Translations under genes and position numbers: made by a program
Source: Streptomyces abikoensis
GTDB taxonomy: Bacteria; Actinomycetota; Actinomycetes; Streptomycetales; Streptomycetaceae
Assembly (NCBI RefSeq): GCF_014648775.1
Contig: NZ_BMRT01000004.1
Coordinates: forward strand, 496,001 to 560,000
Length of the DNA: 64,000 nucleotides
Direction of reading: 5' to 3'
Shown: in pieces, positions 15,858 through 24,304 of the stretch
How positions within the stretch are numbered: position 1 is the first letter of the stretch
Layout of the letters: every line of letters begins with the position of its first letter
Notes under the pieces: model-generated
Database searches by the model: none
Told to the model about the DNA's origin: nothing
What the model saw: the letters and a program-made list of their open reading frames with translations, nothing else

Positions 15858-16346
15858 TCAGTCCTGCTGCGGGTGGTGGGCCGGGATGGCCGGGAGTTCG
15901 CCCGTGGTCTCGTAGCGGCTCAGCATCTCGATGCGGCGCGTGTGACGCTCGTCACCGGAGTACGGCGTGGCCAGGAAGATCTCGACGAACTTCGTCGCCT
16001 CCTCCTGCGTGTGCATACGGGCGCCGACGCTGATCACGTTGGCGTTGTTGTGCTCACGGCCGAGGGAGGCCGTCTGCTCGCTCCAGGCCAGGGCGGCCCG
16101 GACGCCCTTGACCTTGTTCGCGGCGATCGCCTCGCCGTTGCCCGAGCCACCGATCACGATGCCGAGGGCGTCGGCGTCCGCGGCCGTCTTCTCGGCGGCG
16201 CGGAGGCAGAAGGGCGGGTAGTCGTCCTGGGCGTCGTAGATGTGGGGACCGCAGTCGACGGCCTCATGGCCCTGGGCCTTGAGCCACTCGACGAGGTGGT
16301 TCTTGAGTTCGTAGCCGGCATGGTCGGAACCGAGGTACACGCGCAT
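15858..16346 (-). CDS. rpiB: Ribose-5-phosphate isomerase B
   Basis: 162 residues, normal length. SDHAGYELK at residues 7-15 and the GSGNGEAIAANK loop at 67-78 are family signatures; the mycobacterial-type subgroup uses an acidic residue where E. coli RpiB has a cysteine, and here the loop contains Gly-Glu-Ala with no cysteine. The enzyme interconverts ribose 5-phosphate and ribulose 5-phosphate in the non-oxidative pentose phosphate pathway. Stands before the DNA glycosylase on the minus strand and is divergent from the amino acid permease gene. Confidence 0.95.
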   Translation of the reverse strand: MRVYLGSDHAGYELKNHLVEWLKAQGHEAVDCGPHIYDAQDDYPPFCLRAAEKTAADADALGIVIGGSGNGEAIAANKVKGVRAALAWSEQTASLGREHNNANVISVGARMHTQEEATKFVEIFLATPYSGDERHTRRIEMLSRYETTGELPAIPAHHPQQD

Positions 16347-16526
16347 GCGTCCGAGTGTGGCACGACCCCGGGGGCGGATCCGTCAGCAGGGGCCGGTGAC
16401 CCCCTTTCGTAACTCTCGGTGAACACAACGAAATGGATTCGGGTCTTCCTAAAGGCGGCATCAAGAAGTTCTAATTCGGTGGCTCGCAACCCGAGACCCA
16501 GAGGAACAACCCGAAGGAACGTGCAG

Positions 16527-17972
16527 ATGAGCGCGACACCGCCGACCATGACGAAGGGGTCGACGACCGGCGATCCCGGAAACGCCCCGGCGTCGGGCGG
16601 GGACGGCCTCAAGGCCGGACTCAAGAACCGCCACCTGTCCATGATCGCTATCGGTGGTGTCATCGGCGCGGGCCTCTTCGTGGGTTCCGCCTCCGGCATC
16701 GCCGCCGCCGGTCCCGGCATCCTGATCTCGTACGCCCTCGTGGGCGCGATGGTCGTCTTCGTGATGCGGATGCTCGGCGAGATGGCCGCCGCCAACCCCA
16801 CCTCCGGTTCCTTCTCCGCCTACGCGGACAAGGCGCTGGGCCGCTGGGCCGGTTTCACCATCGGCTGGCTGTACTGGTTCTTCTGGGTCGTCGTGCTCGC
16901 GGTCGAGGCGACCGCCGGCGCCAAGATCCTCCACGGCTGGGTCCCGGCCGTGCCGCAGTGGGGCTGGGCCCTGATCGTGATGGTCGTCCTCACGGCCACC
17001 AACCTGGCCTCGGTCAGCTCCTACGGCGAGTTCGAGTTCTGGTTCGCCGGCATCAAGGTCGTGGCGATCGCCGCGTTCGTCGTCATCGGTCTGCTCGCCG
17101 TCTTCGGCGTGCTGCCCGGCTCCGACAACCCCGGCCAGGGCTTCGACCTGCTGACCTCGCACGGCGGCTTCCTGCCGCACGGCCCCGGGGCGATCCTCAC
17201 CGGTGTGCTGATGGTCGTCTTCTCCTTCATGGGCAGCGAGATCGTCACCCTGGCCGCCGGTGAGTCCGAGGACCCGCAGCGCGCGGTGACCCAGGCCACC
17301 AACAGCGTCATCTGGCGCATCGGCGTCTTCTACCTGGGCTCGATCCTCGTCGTGGTCTCCCTGCTCCCCTGGGACTCCAAGGAGATCGCCGAGAAGGGCA
17401 GCTACGTCGCGGCCCTCGACTCGATCGGCATCCCGCACGCCGGCCAGATCATGAACGTGATCGTGCTGACCGCCGTGCTGTCCTGCCTGAACTCGGGCCT
17501 CTACACCGCCTCCCGCATGGCCTTCTCCCTCGGCCAGCGCGGCGACGCCCCGAAGGCCTTCGCCAAGGTCAACGCCCGTGGCGTCCCGGCGGCGGCGATC
17601 CTCGGCTCGGTCGTCTTCGGCTTCATCTCGGTCGGCTTCAACTACCTGTGGCCCGACACCGTCTTCAAGTTCCTGCTGAACTCCTCCGGTGCCGTCGCCC
17701 TCTTCGTCTGGCTGGTCATCTGCGTCACGCAGCTGAAGATGCGCGGGGTCATCCTGCGCGAGATGCCGGAGAAGCTCGTCGTCCGGATGTGGCTCTTCCC
17801 GTACCTGACCTGGGCCACCATCGCCATGATCGTCTTCGTCCTCGGCTACATGGTCGTGGACGGCGGCGACAACCGGGAGCAGGTCCTGCTCTCCACCCTC
17901 GTGGGCGTCCTGGTCCTGGCCGTCGGCCTGGTCCTGGACAAGCGGCGCAAGGCCGTCCAGGCGGCGGAGTAA
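16527..17972 (+). CDS. Amino acid permease 1 (APC family, GabP-like)
   Basis: 481 residues; ATG 16527 has GAAGGA nine bases upstream. Twelve transmembrane segments of the amino acid-polyamine-organocation family, with the first-helix substrate loop GGVIGAGLFVGS at residues 43-54 and the conserved GEFEFWFAGIKV segment near 168-179. The GabP/AnsP/proline-specific subfamily takes up amino acids such as GABA, proline or aromatic amino acids by proton symport; specificity cannot be told. First of three close paralogues (see 18955 and 20511). A long perfect hairpin terminator follows immediately. Confidence 0.9.
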   Translation: MSATPPTMTKGSTTGDPGNAPASGGDGLKAGLKNRHLSMIAIGGVIGAGLFVGSASGIAAAGPGILISYALVGAMVVFVMRMLGEMAAANPTSGSFSAYADKALGRWAGFTIGWLYWFFWVVVLAVEATAGAKILHGWVPAVPQWGWALIVMVVLTATNLASVSSYGEFEFWFAGIKVVAIAAFVVIGLLAVFGVLPGSDNPGQGFDLLTSHGGFLPHGPGAILTGVLMVVFSFMGSEIVTLAAGESEDPQRAVTQATNSVIWRIGVFYLGSILVVVSLLPWDSKEIAEKGSYVAALDSIGIPHAGQIMNVIVLTAVLSCLNSGLYTASRMAFSLGQRGDAPKAFAKVNARGVPAAAILGSVVFGFISVGFNYLWPDTVFKFLLNSSGAVALFVWLVICVTQLKMRGVILREMPEKLVVRMWLFPYLTWATIAMIVFVLGYMVVDGGDNREQVLLSTLVGVLVLAVGLVLDKRRKAVQAAE

Positions 17973-17988
17973 TCGAGCCGTACGCGAA

Positions 17989-18031
17989 ACGGGCCGGGCC
18001 CGCACCCCCTCGGGGTGCGGGCCCGGCCCGT
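17989..18031. terminator. Bidirectional terminator between permease 1 and bioY
   Basis: A 20-bp perfect stem (17989-18008 with 18012-18031) and 3-base loop, located between converging genes. The flank TTCGTATATATAC is AU-rich on the plus strand. Confidence 0.88.
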
Positions 18032-18045
18032 TCGTATATATACGG

Positions 18046-18645
18046 TCAGCCGCGGCGGCCCAGCAGCTTCCACGCCGTCGGCAGCGCGCCCATCGCGAGC
18101 GCGGCCTTGAGGACGTCACCGATGAGGAAGGGCGTCAGGCCCGCCGCGACGGCCTCGGCGAACGACATGTGGGTGGCCAGCGCCAGGTAGGGGACGCCGA
18201 CCGCGTAGATGATCGCGGAGCCCAGGGCCATGGTGCCGGCGGTCCGCAGCACGGAGCGGTCGGCGCCGCGGCGGGCCAGGGCGCCCACGACGGTCGCGGC
18301 GAGCAGCATGCCCAGCACATAGCCGAAGGACGGGAAGGCGGCGCCGGAGCGGGCCTCGGCGAACCACGGCATGCCCACGACGCCGGCGACGGCGTACAGG
18401 GCGAGGGAGAGGAAGCCGCGGCGGGCGCCGAGCGCGGTGCCGACGAGCAGGGCGGCGAAGGTCTGGCCGCTGACCGGGACCGGGGAGCCGGGGACGGGCA
18501 CGGCGATCTGGGCGGTGAGGCCGGTCAGCGCGGCGCCGCCGACGATCAGGGCGGCGTCGCGGACGCGGGCCCGGCCGGCGGTCGAGGCGGGGAGCAGGTC
18601 GGCGAGGACCGTACCGGTCCGGGGAAGGGTGGCGGCGGTGGCCAT
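18046..18645 (-). CDS. bioY: BioY biotin transporter substrate-binding subunit
   Basis: 199 residues from ATG 18645 (GGAG upstream). Six hydrophobic helices with the BioY signature: Gly/Pro-rich VPVPGSPVPVSGQTFAALLVG region near 47-67 and ALGARRGFLSLALYAVAGVVGMPWF around 70-94, then PSFGYVLGMLLAA at 103-115. BioY is the S component of a biotin ECF transporter and works with BioM (ATPase) and BioN, or alone in some bacteria. No bioM/bioN gene is in the window. It lies between two amino acid permeases on the opposite strand. Confidence 0.93.
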   Translation of the reverse strand: MATAATLPRTGTVLADLLPASTAGRARVRDAALIVGGAALTGLTAQIAVPVPGSPVPVSGQTFAALLVGTALGARRGFLSLALYAVAGVVGMPWFAEARSGAAFPSFGYVLGMLLAATVVGALARRGADRSVLRTAGTMALGSAIIYAVGVPYLALATHMSFAEAVAAGLTPFLIGDVLKAALAMGALPTAWKLLGRRG

Positions 18646-18905
18646 CGGTACTCCGCGAGTGATGAGGGACGGGTGGGACACGCCGACGTTAGCCGAGCGT
18701 GACGCTTTGGGCACCGGGCAGCGGTGACAAAGGCCGACGCCCGGTCTTGGCGGGTTCCGAACGCGTGGAGGGGCGCGAGGTGCTGAGTACACACAGTTGG
18801 TGACGGTTTCACCGGGAAACGTGATGCTCGTCACGGAGCGCGAGTGGAGCTTGGCCAGTGGCCCTCGCCCGGGAGACTCTGGTCCCTACCCTTTGCGCGC
18901 GTTTG

Positions 18906-18948
18906 CGTTCTTGCAGATGCGCACACCTTCGCAAGACCCGAAAGAACG
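18906..18948 (+). promoter_or_regulatory. Alternative RNA stems before permease 2
   Basis: CGTTCTT (18906-18912) can pair with AAGAACG (18942-18948), which covers the ribosome binding area just before ATG 18955, while the overlapping TCTTGC (18909-18914) can pair instead with GCAAGA (18931-18936). The two stems exclude each other, the layout of a translational switch. No known riboswitch class matches. Pattern seen by eye; folding energies were not computed. Confidence 0.25.
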
Positions 18949-18954
18949 AGCTCC

Positions 18955-20361
18955 ATGCACGATGCACCGCCCGTCGTCGAGCCACTCGCCGGCGAGAAGG
19001 AACCGCTTGCGGCGGGTCTCAAGCAGCGCCATCTGACGATGCTCGGGCTGGGCGGGGTGATCGGCGCCGGGCTCTTCGTGGGTTCGGGCGCCGGGATCGC
19101 GGTCGCCGGGCCCGGGATCATCCTGTCCTATCTGCTGGCCGGCGGGCTCGCCATGCTGATCATGCGCATGCTGGGCGAGCTGTCGGCGGCCATGCCCGCG
19201 TCGGGCGCCTTCTCGGTGCACGCCGAGCGGGCGCTGGGCCGCTGGGCCGGGTTCTCGGTGGGCTGGCTCTACTGGTTCCTGCTGGTGGTCGTGCTCGCCG
19301 TGGAGGCCACGGCGGCGGCCCGGATCGCCCATGGCTGGGCGCCGGGGGTGCCGCAGTGGGGCTGGGTGCTGCTGTTCATGGTCGTCTTCACTGCTGCCAA
19401 CCTCGCGGCCGTGAAGAACTTCGGTGAGTTCGAGTTCTGGTTCGCCGCCCTCAAGGTCGGCGCGATCGTGCTCTTCCTCGCCCTGGGCCTTCTTGCGATC
19501 TTCGGCGTTCTTCCCGACACCGACGCCGTCGGCATGACGAACCTCACCGGCCAGGGCGGGCTGCTGCCGCACGGCTGGGGCGGGGTGGTCTCCGGTGTGC
19601 TGGCCGTCGTCTTCGCCTTCGGCGGGCTGGAGGTCCTCACGATCGCGGCCGCCGAGTCCGACGACCCGGCGCGCGCGGTGGGCCGGGCGGTGCGCAGCGC
19701 CGTGTGGCGCATCCTCTTCTTCTACGTGGGCTCGATGCTGGTCATCGTCACCCTGCTGCCCTGGTCGTCGCTGAAGCCCGGGGAGAGCCCCTATGTGGCG
19801 GTGCTCGACCGCATCGGGGTGCCGGCGGCCGGTCAGATCATGAACGTCGTGGTCTTCGTGGCGCTGCTGTCCGCCCTGAACGCCAACCTCTACGGCTCGT
19901 CCCGGATGGTCTTCTCGCTCGCCGAGCGGAAGGAGGCCCCCCGCGCGCTGCTGAAGGTCGGGGCGGGCGGAGTGCCCCGGCGGGCGGTGCTCGCCTCGGT
20001 CGCGTTCGGCTTTGTCTCGGTGATTCTCAATCTGGAATGGCCGGATTCGATCTTCCAGTATCTGCTGAACGCGGTGGGCTCGGTCCTGCTTTTCGTCTGG
20101 GGCCTGATCGCCGTCTCCCAGTTGCGGCTGCGCCGGCGGATCGAGCGGGAGACGCCGGAGCTGCTGACCCTGCGCATGTGGTGCTTCCCCTATCTGACCT
20201 GGGTCGCGCTGGCCGCGATCGGCGCCGTGCTGGTGCTGATGCTGACCGACGACGCGGCGCGTCCGCAACTGCTGTGGTCGGCCGGCGCGACGGCCGCGGT
20301 GGTCGCGGTGGCCCTGCTGCGGGACCTCCGGCAGCGGTCCTCGGCGGCCGTCGACCGCTGA
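18955..20361 (+). CDS. Amino acid permease 2 (APC family, GabP-like)
   Basis: 468 residues from ATG 18955, with AAAGAACGAG upstream. Same domain plan as permease 1: LGGVIGAGLFVGSGAGIAVAG in the first helix near 32-52, FGEFEFWFAALKVGAI near 157-172 and a GQIMNVVVF segment. Residue identity with permeases 1 and 3 is clearly high across the full length, so these are tandem paralogues that have probably diverged in substrate. Cationic residues are limited to the loops as expected. Its leader holds possible alternative RNA stems. Confidence 0.9.
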   Translation: MHDAPPVVEPLAGEKEPLAAGLKQRHLTMLGLGGVIGAGLFVGSGAGIAVAGPGIILSYLLAGGLAMLIMRMLGELSAAMPASGAFSVHAERALGRWAGFSVGWLYWFLLVVVLAVEATAAARIAHGWAPGVPQWGWVLLFMVVFTAANLAAVKNFGEFEFWFAALKVGAIVLFLALGLLAIFGVLPDTDAVGMTNLTGQGGLLPHGWGGVVSGVLAVVFAFGGLEVLTIAAAESDDPARAVGRAVRSAVWRILFFYVGSMLVIVTLLPWSSLKPGESPYVAVLDRIGVPAAGQIMNVVVFVALLSALNANLYGSSRMVFSLAERKEAPRALLKVGAGGVPRRAVLASVAFGFVSVILNLEWPDSIFQYLLNAVGSVLLFVWGLIAVSQLRLRRRIERETPELLTLRMWCFPYLTWVALAAIGAVLVLMLTDDAARPQLLWSAGATAAVVAVALLRDLRQRSSAAVDR

Positions 20362-20398
20362 TGAATTTCGTTTCTGCCGAAATGTCAGTCGCGGAAGG

Positions 20399-20433
20399 TC
20401 ACATGTCTGTCTGAATACCGGACAGATGTGTGA
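20399..20433 (+). promoter_or_regulatory. Stem-loop upstream of permease 3
   Basis: Bases 20399-20411 pair with 20421-20433 to give a 13-bp RNA stem (two G-U pairs) and a 9-base loop; the DNA core is TCTGTC ... GACAGA. It sits 38 bases after the stop of permease 2 and 78 bases before permease 3. It could end transcription of permease 2 or act as an operator/leader hairpin of permease 3. No U run follows. Confidence 0.4.
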
Positions 20434-20510
20434 AGGGTGTTGTCCTCGGCCAACCTGACCTCCACACTGAGGCAACTTTTCCACTCACACTCAACGGGGC
20501 TTTTACGATC

Positions 20511-21917
20511 ATGACTGGTATACCCTCCCCGCCGGCGACCGGCCCCGCCGACGCGATCCCGGACACCCCACCGGGCCCCTCGCTGTCGCACGGACTCAAG
20601 CAGCGTCATCTGTCGATGATCGCGCTCGGCGGCGTCATCGGCGCCGGGCTCTTCGTGGGATCCGGCGCGGGCATCGCCGCCGCCGGCCCGTCGATCGTGC
20701 TCGCGTATGCGGCCTCCGGCATTCTCGTGATGCTCGTGATGCGCATGCTCGGTGAGATGTCCGCGGCCAACCCCGCCTCGGGCAGCTTCTCGGTCCACGC
20801 CGAGCGGATGATCGGCCCCTGGGCCGGTTTCACCGCCGGCTGGGTGTTCTGGACCCTGCTGTGCGTCGCCGTCGCCGCCGAGGGCATCGGCGCGGCGGCG
20901 ATCATGACGAACTGGTTCCCCAGCACGTCCTCCTGGATGTGGGTCGCCCTGTTCATGGTCGTCTTCACCGGCAGCAACCTCGCGGCGGTGAGCAACTTCG
21001 GCGAGTTCGAGTTCTGGTTCGCGGCCCTCAAGGTGACCGCGATCGCGGTCTTCCTGGTCCTGGGCATCCTCGCCATCGCGGGCGTCCTCCCCGGCACGCA
21101 CGCCCCCGGCGCGTCCAACCTCACCGGGAACGGCGGCTTCTTCCCCATGGGCGGCAACGGCCTCGTCGTGGGCCTGCTCGCCTCCGTGTTCGCCTACGGC
21201 GGCCTGGAGACGGTCACCATCGCCGCCGCCGAGTCCGAGCACCCGCGCAAGGGCGTGGCGAGCGCGGTCCGCACGGCCATGTGGCGCATCGCCCTGTTCT
21301 ACGTGGGCTCGCTGCTGGTCGTCGTCACCCTGATCCCCTGGAACGACCCCTCGGTCGTCAAGAGCGGCCCCTACGTCGCCGTCCTCAACCACCTGGACAT
21401 CCCCGGCGCCGGCCAGATCATGAACGTGGTCGTGCTGATCGCCCTGCTCTCGGCGATGAACGCCAACATCTACGGCTGCTCGCGCATCGCCTTCTCGCTC
21501 GTCTCCCGGGGCCAGGGCCCCCGCAGGCTGGGCAAGGTCAGCGGTGGCGTGCCGCGCTACGCGGTCATCGCCTCCGCCACCTTCGGCTACGTCGCCGTGC
21601 TGCTCAGCTACTGGTGGCCGGACACCATCTTCAAGTGGCTGCTCAACATGGTGGGCGCCGCCACGCTGGTGGTCTGGGGCTTCATCGCCGTCTCCCAGCT
21701 GCGCGGCCGCAAGCGCACCCCGAAGGACCAGCTGCTGGTGAAGATGTGGCTCTTCCCCTACCTCACCTGGGCCGCCATCATCGGCATCCTCGGGGTGCTG
21801 GGCCTGATGCTCCGCGAGGAGGAGACCCGCATCCAGCTGTACTTCACGGGTGGCCTGACGATCGCGCTCGCGCTGATCGGATACCTGCGGCAGCGCGCGG
21901 TGGCCGCGAAGCGCTGA
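20511..21917 (+). CDS. Amino acid permease 3 (APC family, GabP-like)
   Basis: 468 residues from ATG 20511, whose ribosome binding site is weak (AACGGGG well upstream); earlier starts would extend into an unconserved leader. GGVIGAGLFVGSGAGIAAAG in the first helix, FGEFEFWFAALKVTAI in the middle, and twelve predicted helices mark it as a third paralogue. Compared with permease 2, helix 3 differs most (WVFWTLLCVAVAAEGIGAAA in place of WLYWFLLVVVLAVEATAAAR), which may point to different substrate. The Pro/Thr-rich N-terminal 25 residues are cytoplasmic. A perfect hairpin terminator follows. Confidence 0.9.
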   Translation: MTGIPSPPATGPADAIPDTPPGPSLSHGLKQRHLSMIALGGVIGAGLFVGSGAGIAAAGPSIVLAYAASGILVMLVMRMLGEMSAANPASGSFSVHAERMIGPWAGFTAGWVFWTLLCVAVAAEGIGAAAIMTNWFPSTSSWMWVALFMVVFTGSNLAAVSNFGEFEFWFAALKVTAIAVFLVLGILAIAGVLPGTHAPGASNLTGNGGFFPMGGNGLVVGLLASVFAYGGLETVTIAAAESEHPRKGVASAVRTAMWRIALFYVGSLLVVVTLIPWNDPSVVKSGPYVAVLNHLDIPGAGQIMNVVVLIALLSAMNANIYGCSRIAFSLVSRGQGPRRLGKVSGGVPRYAVIASATFGYVAVLLSYWWPDTIFKWLLNMVGAATLVVWGFIAVSQLRGRKRTPKDQLLVKMWLFPYLTWAAIIGILGVLGLMLREEETRIQLYFTGGLTIALALIGYLRQRAVAAKR

Positions 21918-21940
21918 CGCGTCGCCTTCCCCCTTCGACC

Positions 21941-21981
21941 GAGGCGGGGTAGGTCCTGATCTTCAGGACCTACCCCGCCTC
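21941..21981 (+). terminator. Terminator after permease 3
   Basis: A 19-bp perfect inverted repeat (21941-21959, 21963-21981) with a 3-base loop, followed by CGTCTTTGG. Confidence 0.9.
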
Positions 21982-22024
21982 CGTCTTTGGACCGAAGCCC
22001 TCCCCCCTTACCACTTCTGACACG

Positions 22025-22067
22025 TACTTACTGATAGCGTCTACCTGCAAGTAGGTCGCAATAAGTA
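22025..22067 (+). promoter_or_regulatory. Nested repeats in sodF promoter region, candidate Nur/metal operator
   Basis: TACTTA (22025-22030) and TAAGTA (22062-22067) enclose ACCT-GCAAGT-AGGT (22043-22056), and GCAA recurs at 22047 and 22058, 11 bases apart. The block ends 16 bases before the sodF start. In S. coelicolor the nickel-responsive Fur-family regulator Nur represses sodF; that this is its site here is inference. Confidence 0.45.
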
Positions 22068-22082
22068 GTCGGAGGGCTCGGC

Positions 22083-22724
22083 ATGGCCATCTACACACTT
22101 CCTGAACTTCCTTATGACTACTCGGCGCTGGCCCCGGTCATCAGCCCCGAGATCATCGAGCTGCACCACGACAAGCACCACGCGGCGTACGTCAAGGGCG
22201 CGAACGACACCCTGGAGCAGCTCGCCGAGGCCCGTGACAAGGACCAGTGGGGCTCGATCAACGGCCTGGAGAAGAACCTGGCCTTCCACCTCTCCGGCCA
22301 CATCCTGCACAGCATCTACTGGACCAACATGACCGGCGACGGCGGCGGCGAGCCGCTGGACAAGGACGGCGTGGGCGAGCTCGCCGGCGCCATCGCCGAG
22401 TCCTTCGGCTCCTTCGCCAAGTTCAAGGCGCAGCTGACCAAGGCCGCCGCCACCACGCAGGGCTCCGGCTGGGGCGTCCTCGCCTACGAGCCCGTCAGCG
22501 GCCGGCTGATCGTCGAGCAGGTCTACGACCACCAGGGCAACGTGGGCCAGGGCTCCGTGCCGATCCTGGTCTTCGACGCCTGGGAGCACGCCTTCTACCT
22601 GCAGTACAAGAACCAGAAGGTGGACTTCATCGACGCCATGTGGGCCGTCGTGAACTGGCAGGACGTCAGCGCGCGCTACCTCGCGGCGAAGGAGAAGGGC
22701 AGCGCCATCATCCTGGCGCCCTGA
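22083..22724 (+). CDS. sodF: Iron (Fe/Zn-type) superoxide dismutase
   Basis: 213 residues, with GGAGGG nine bases before the ATG. Fe/Mn SOD family: metal ligands are His28 (ELHHDKHH segment), a His in HILHSIYW near 79-82, and the Asp and His of the DAWEHAFY signature near 163-170. Streptomyces SodF is the iron enzyme made when nickel is scarce and the nickel SOD is off. It converts superoxide to oxygen and hydrogen peroxide in the cytoplasm. It stands alone between two terminators, with a repeat-rich promoter region. Confidence 0.95.
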   Translation: MAIYTLPELPYDYSALAPVISPEIIELHHDKHHAAYVKGANDTLEQLAEARDKDQWGSINGLEKNLAFHLSGHILHSIYWTNMTGDGGGEPLDKDGVGELAGAIAESFGSFAKFKAQLTKAAATTQGSGWGVLAYEPVSGRLIVEQVYDHQGNVGQGSVPILVFDAWEHAFYLQYKNQKVDFIDAMWAVVNWQDVSARYLAAKEKGSAIILAP

Positions 22725-22798
22725 TCCCCGCCCGACCTTTCCCCTTCAGGCCGCCTGCTCGTGATCGTCTTCTCACCCTTCACGTGGCAGGCATGGTG

Positions 22799-22833
22799 GA
22801 GGCCCCCGCGCGGTCGCATCGCGCGGGGGCCTC
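22799..22833. terminator. Bidirectional terminator after sodF
   Basis: GAGGCCCCCGCGCG (22799-22812) and CGCGCGGGGGCCTC (22820-22833) form a 14-bp stem between sodF and the converging gene at 22843. Confidence 0.88.
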
Positions 22834-22842
22834 TCGCGTCCC

Positions 22843-23475
22843 TCACCTGTGGTGGCCGAACGCCTCGCCGGTCACGGCGAACTCCTTCGCCAGGCCCGTC
22901 TCGTGCAACCGGGCGAACGGAGTGAAGGGTACGCCCAGCTCCCGTCCCCCGCGATCGAAGTTCCACGCCTTGTGCACGGCGCAGCGGTAGTCCACGACGG
23001 TGGTGCCGTCCGCGGCGACGCGGACCGTGCCCGTCAGCCGGAATTCGACGTACCGCAGCGCCAGCCACCAGTCGGGGCTGACGTGGCGGCTGATCAGTAC
23101 GTCGCGCCAGCCGCTGTCGGCCGGGTAGGCGGCGGGGGCGCGGTCCCCCGCCGCCGCCCAGCGCTCCAGGGCCTCGGCGCGCCACCGCGCCAGCTGGGCC
23201 TCCGCGGCGGCCCGCACGGCGGGCAGGGCGAGCAGCCGCTCGGCGTCGACGCGGTGCGGGGTGCCGTCGCCGCGCAGGTAGTGGCGCAGCATGCCGGCCG
23301 CGTTGCGCAGGCCGAGCAGGCGCCACAGGGCGGCGAGGGTGTGGCAGGCGGCGAGGGTGAGCAGGTCGTAGGGGCGGACGGGCAGCGTGCCGTGCTCGGC
23401 GTTGCCGCAGTGGGGTTCCGGGTCGGCCCAGCCGCCGGTGCGGCCGAGGGGCCGGGTCAGGTCGGTCTGGCCCAT
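22843..23475 (-). CDS. Conserved hypothetical protein
   Basis: 210 residues, ATG at 23475. I do not recognise a domain. The protein is soluble, rich in Ala, Arg, Trp and His, with a mainly helical N-terminal 110 residues and a beta-rich C-terminal part (WWLALRYVEFRLTGTVRVAADGTTVVDYRCAVHKAWNF, split over about 140-177). A CG-x2-H-like pair (HCGN, ACHT) occurs early but does not form a clear metal site. It lies between sodF and the thioredoxin-fold gene, and codon bias agrees with a true gene. Function unknown. Confidence 0.7.
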   Translation of the reverse strand: MGQTDLTRPLGRTGGWADPEPHCGNAEHGTLPVRPYDLLTLAACHTLAALWRLLGLRNAAGMLRHYLRGDGTPHRVDAERLLALPAVRAAAEAQLARWRAEALERWAAAGDRAPAAYPADSGWRDVLISRHVSPDWWLALRYVEFRLTGTVRVAADGTTVVDYRCAVHKAWNFDRGGRELGVPFTPFARLHETGLAKEFAVTGEAFGHHR

Positions 23476-23549
23476 ACGGGGACATTAATGGACGGACTGG
23501 GCAGGCGCCCGTTGGACAGGTGCGGCCCGGTGGGCCGGTCATCGGGCCG

Positions 23550-24191
23550 TCAGTCGAAGATCGGGCCGACCGTCCGGGTGCGCTTGATCTCGTAGAAGCC
23601 CGGGGTCGACGCGACCAGCAGCGTGCCGTCCCAGAGCCTCGCCGCCGCGTCGCCCTTGGGGGCCGGGGTGACGACCGGGCCGAAGAAGGCGACCTCGGTG
23701 CCGTCCGGGCCGGGCACGGAGATGATTGGGGTGCCGACGTCCTGGCCGACCTTCTCGATGCCCTCCTTGTGGGAGGCGCGCAGGTCCTTGTCGTACTCGT
23801 CCGTGTCCGCCGCGTCCGCGAGCGCGGCCGGCAGGCCCGCGTCCTCCAGGGCGGCCGCGATCGTCTCGCGCGTGCGCGGCAGGTCGCGGTTGTGGAAGCG
23901 GGTGCCCAGCGCGGTGTAGAAGCGGCCCAGCGCCTCGCCGCCGAACTGCCGCTCGACCGCGACGCACACCCGCACCGGCTCCCAGGCCCAGCCGCCGCGG
24001 GCCATCGCCTCGCGGAACTGCTCCGGGAGCTCGTCCAGCTTCTCCTCGTTGAGCACGGCCAGGCTCATCACGTGCCAGCGCACGTCGACGGGCCGGACCT
24101 TCTCCACCTCCAGCATCCATCGCGAGGTCATCCAGGCCCACGGGCAGATGGGGTCGAACCAGAAGTCGGCGGTCACTCTCTCGACGGTCAC
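23550..24191 (-). CDS. DsbA-fold, Rv2466c-like mycothiol-dependent oxidoreductase
   Basis: 213 residues from GTG 24191 behind GAGGAG. Strong resemblance to Mycobacterium Rv2466c, a mycothiol-dependent nitroreductase/disulfide reductase: ADFWFDPICPWAW at residues 8-20, HVMSLAVLNE near 40-49 and DVGTPII near 150. The active-site motif is CPWA, so Cys16 is present but the second cysteine of CPWC is Ala19; the protein would have to work by a monothiol (mycothiolated) mechanism. The family defends against oxidants in actinobacteria. It is divergent from pepN. Confidence 0.88.
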   Translation of the reverse strand: MTVERVTADFWFDPICPWAWMTSRWMLEVEKVRPVDVRWHVMSLAVLNEEKLDELPEQFREAMARGGWAWEPVRVCVAVERQFGGEALGRFYTALGTRFHNRDLPRTRETIAAALEDAGLPAALADAADTDEYDKDLRASHKEGIEKVGQDVGTPIISVPGPDGTEVAFFGPVVTPAPKGDAAARLWDGTLLVASTPGFYEIKRTRTVGPIFD

Positions 24192-24304
24192 GCGGGGCTC
24201 CTCTGCAGCCGGTTGGTCGGTGATTCAACAAGGAGCCGCATGCCATCATTCCTGGTGTTCGATAAATGGGACGAGAGACGAGACCAAGCCGAGGGAGCCG
24301 CGTC

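Noticed and set aside
16347..16526. Riboswitch before permease 1
   Set aside because: No conserved riboswitch core was recognised in this leader; only weak local pairing is possible.
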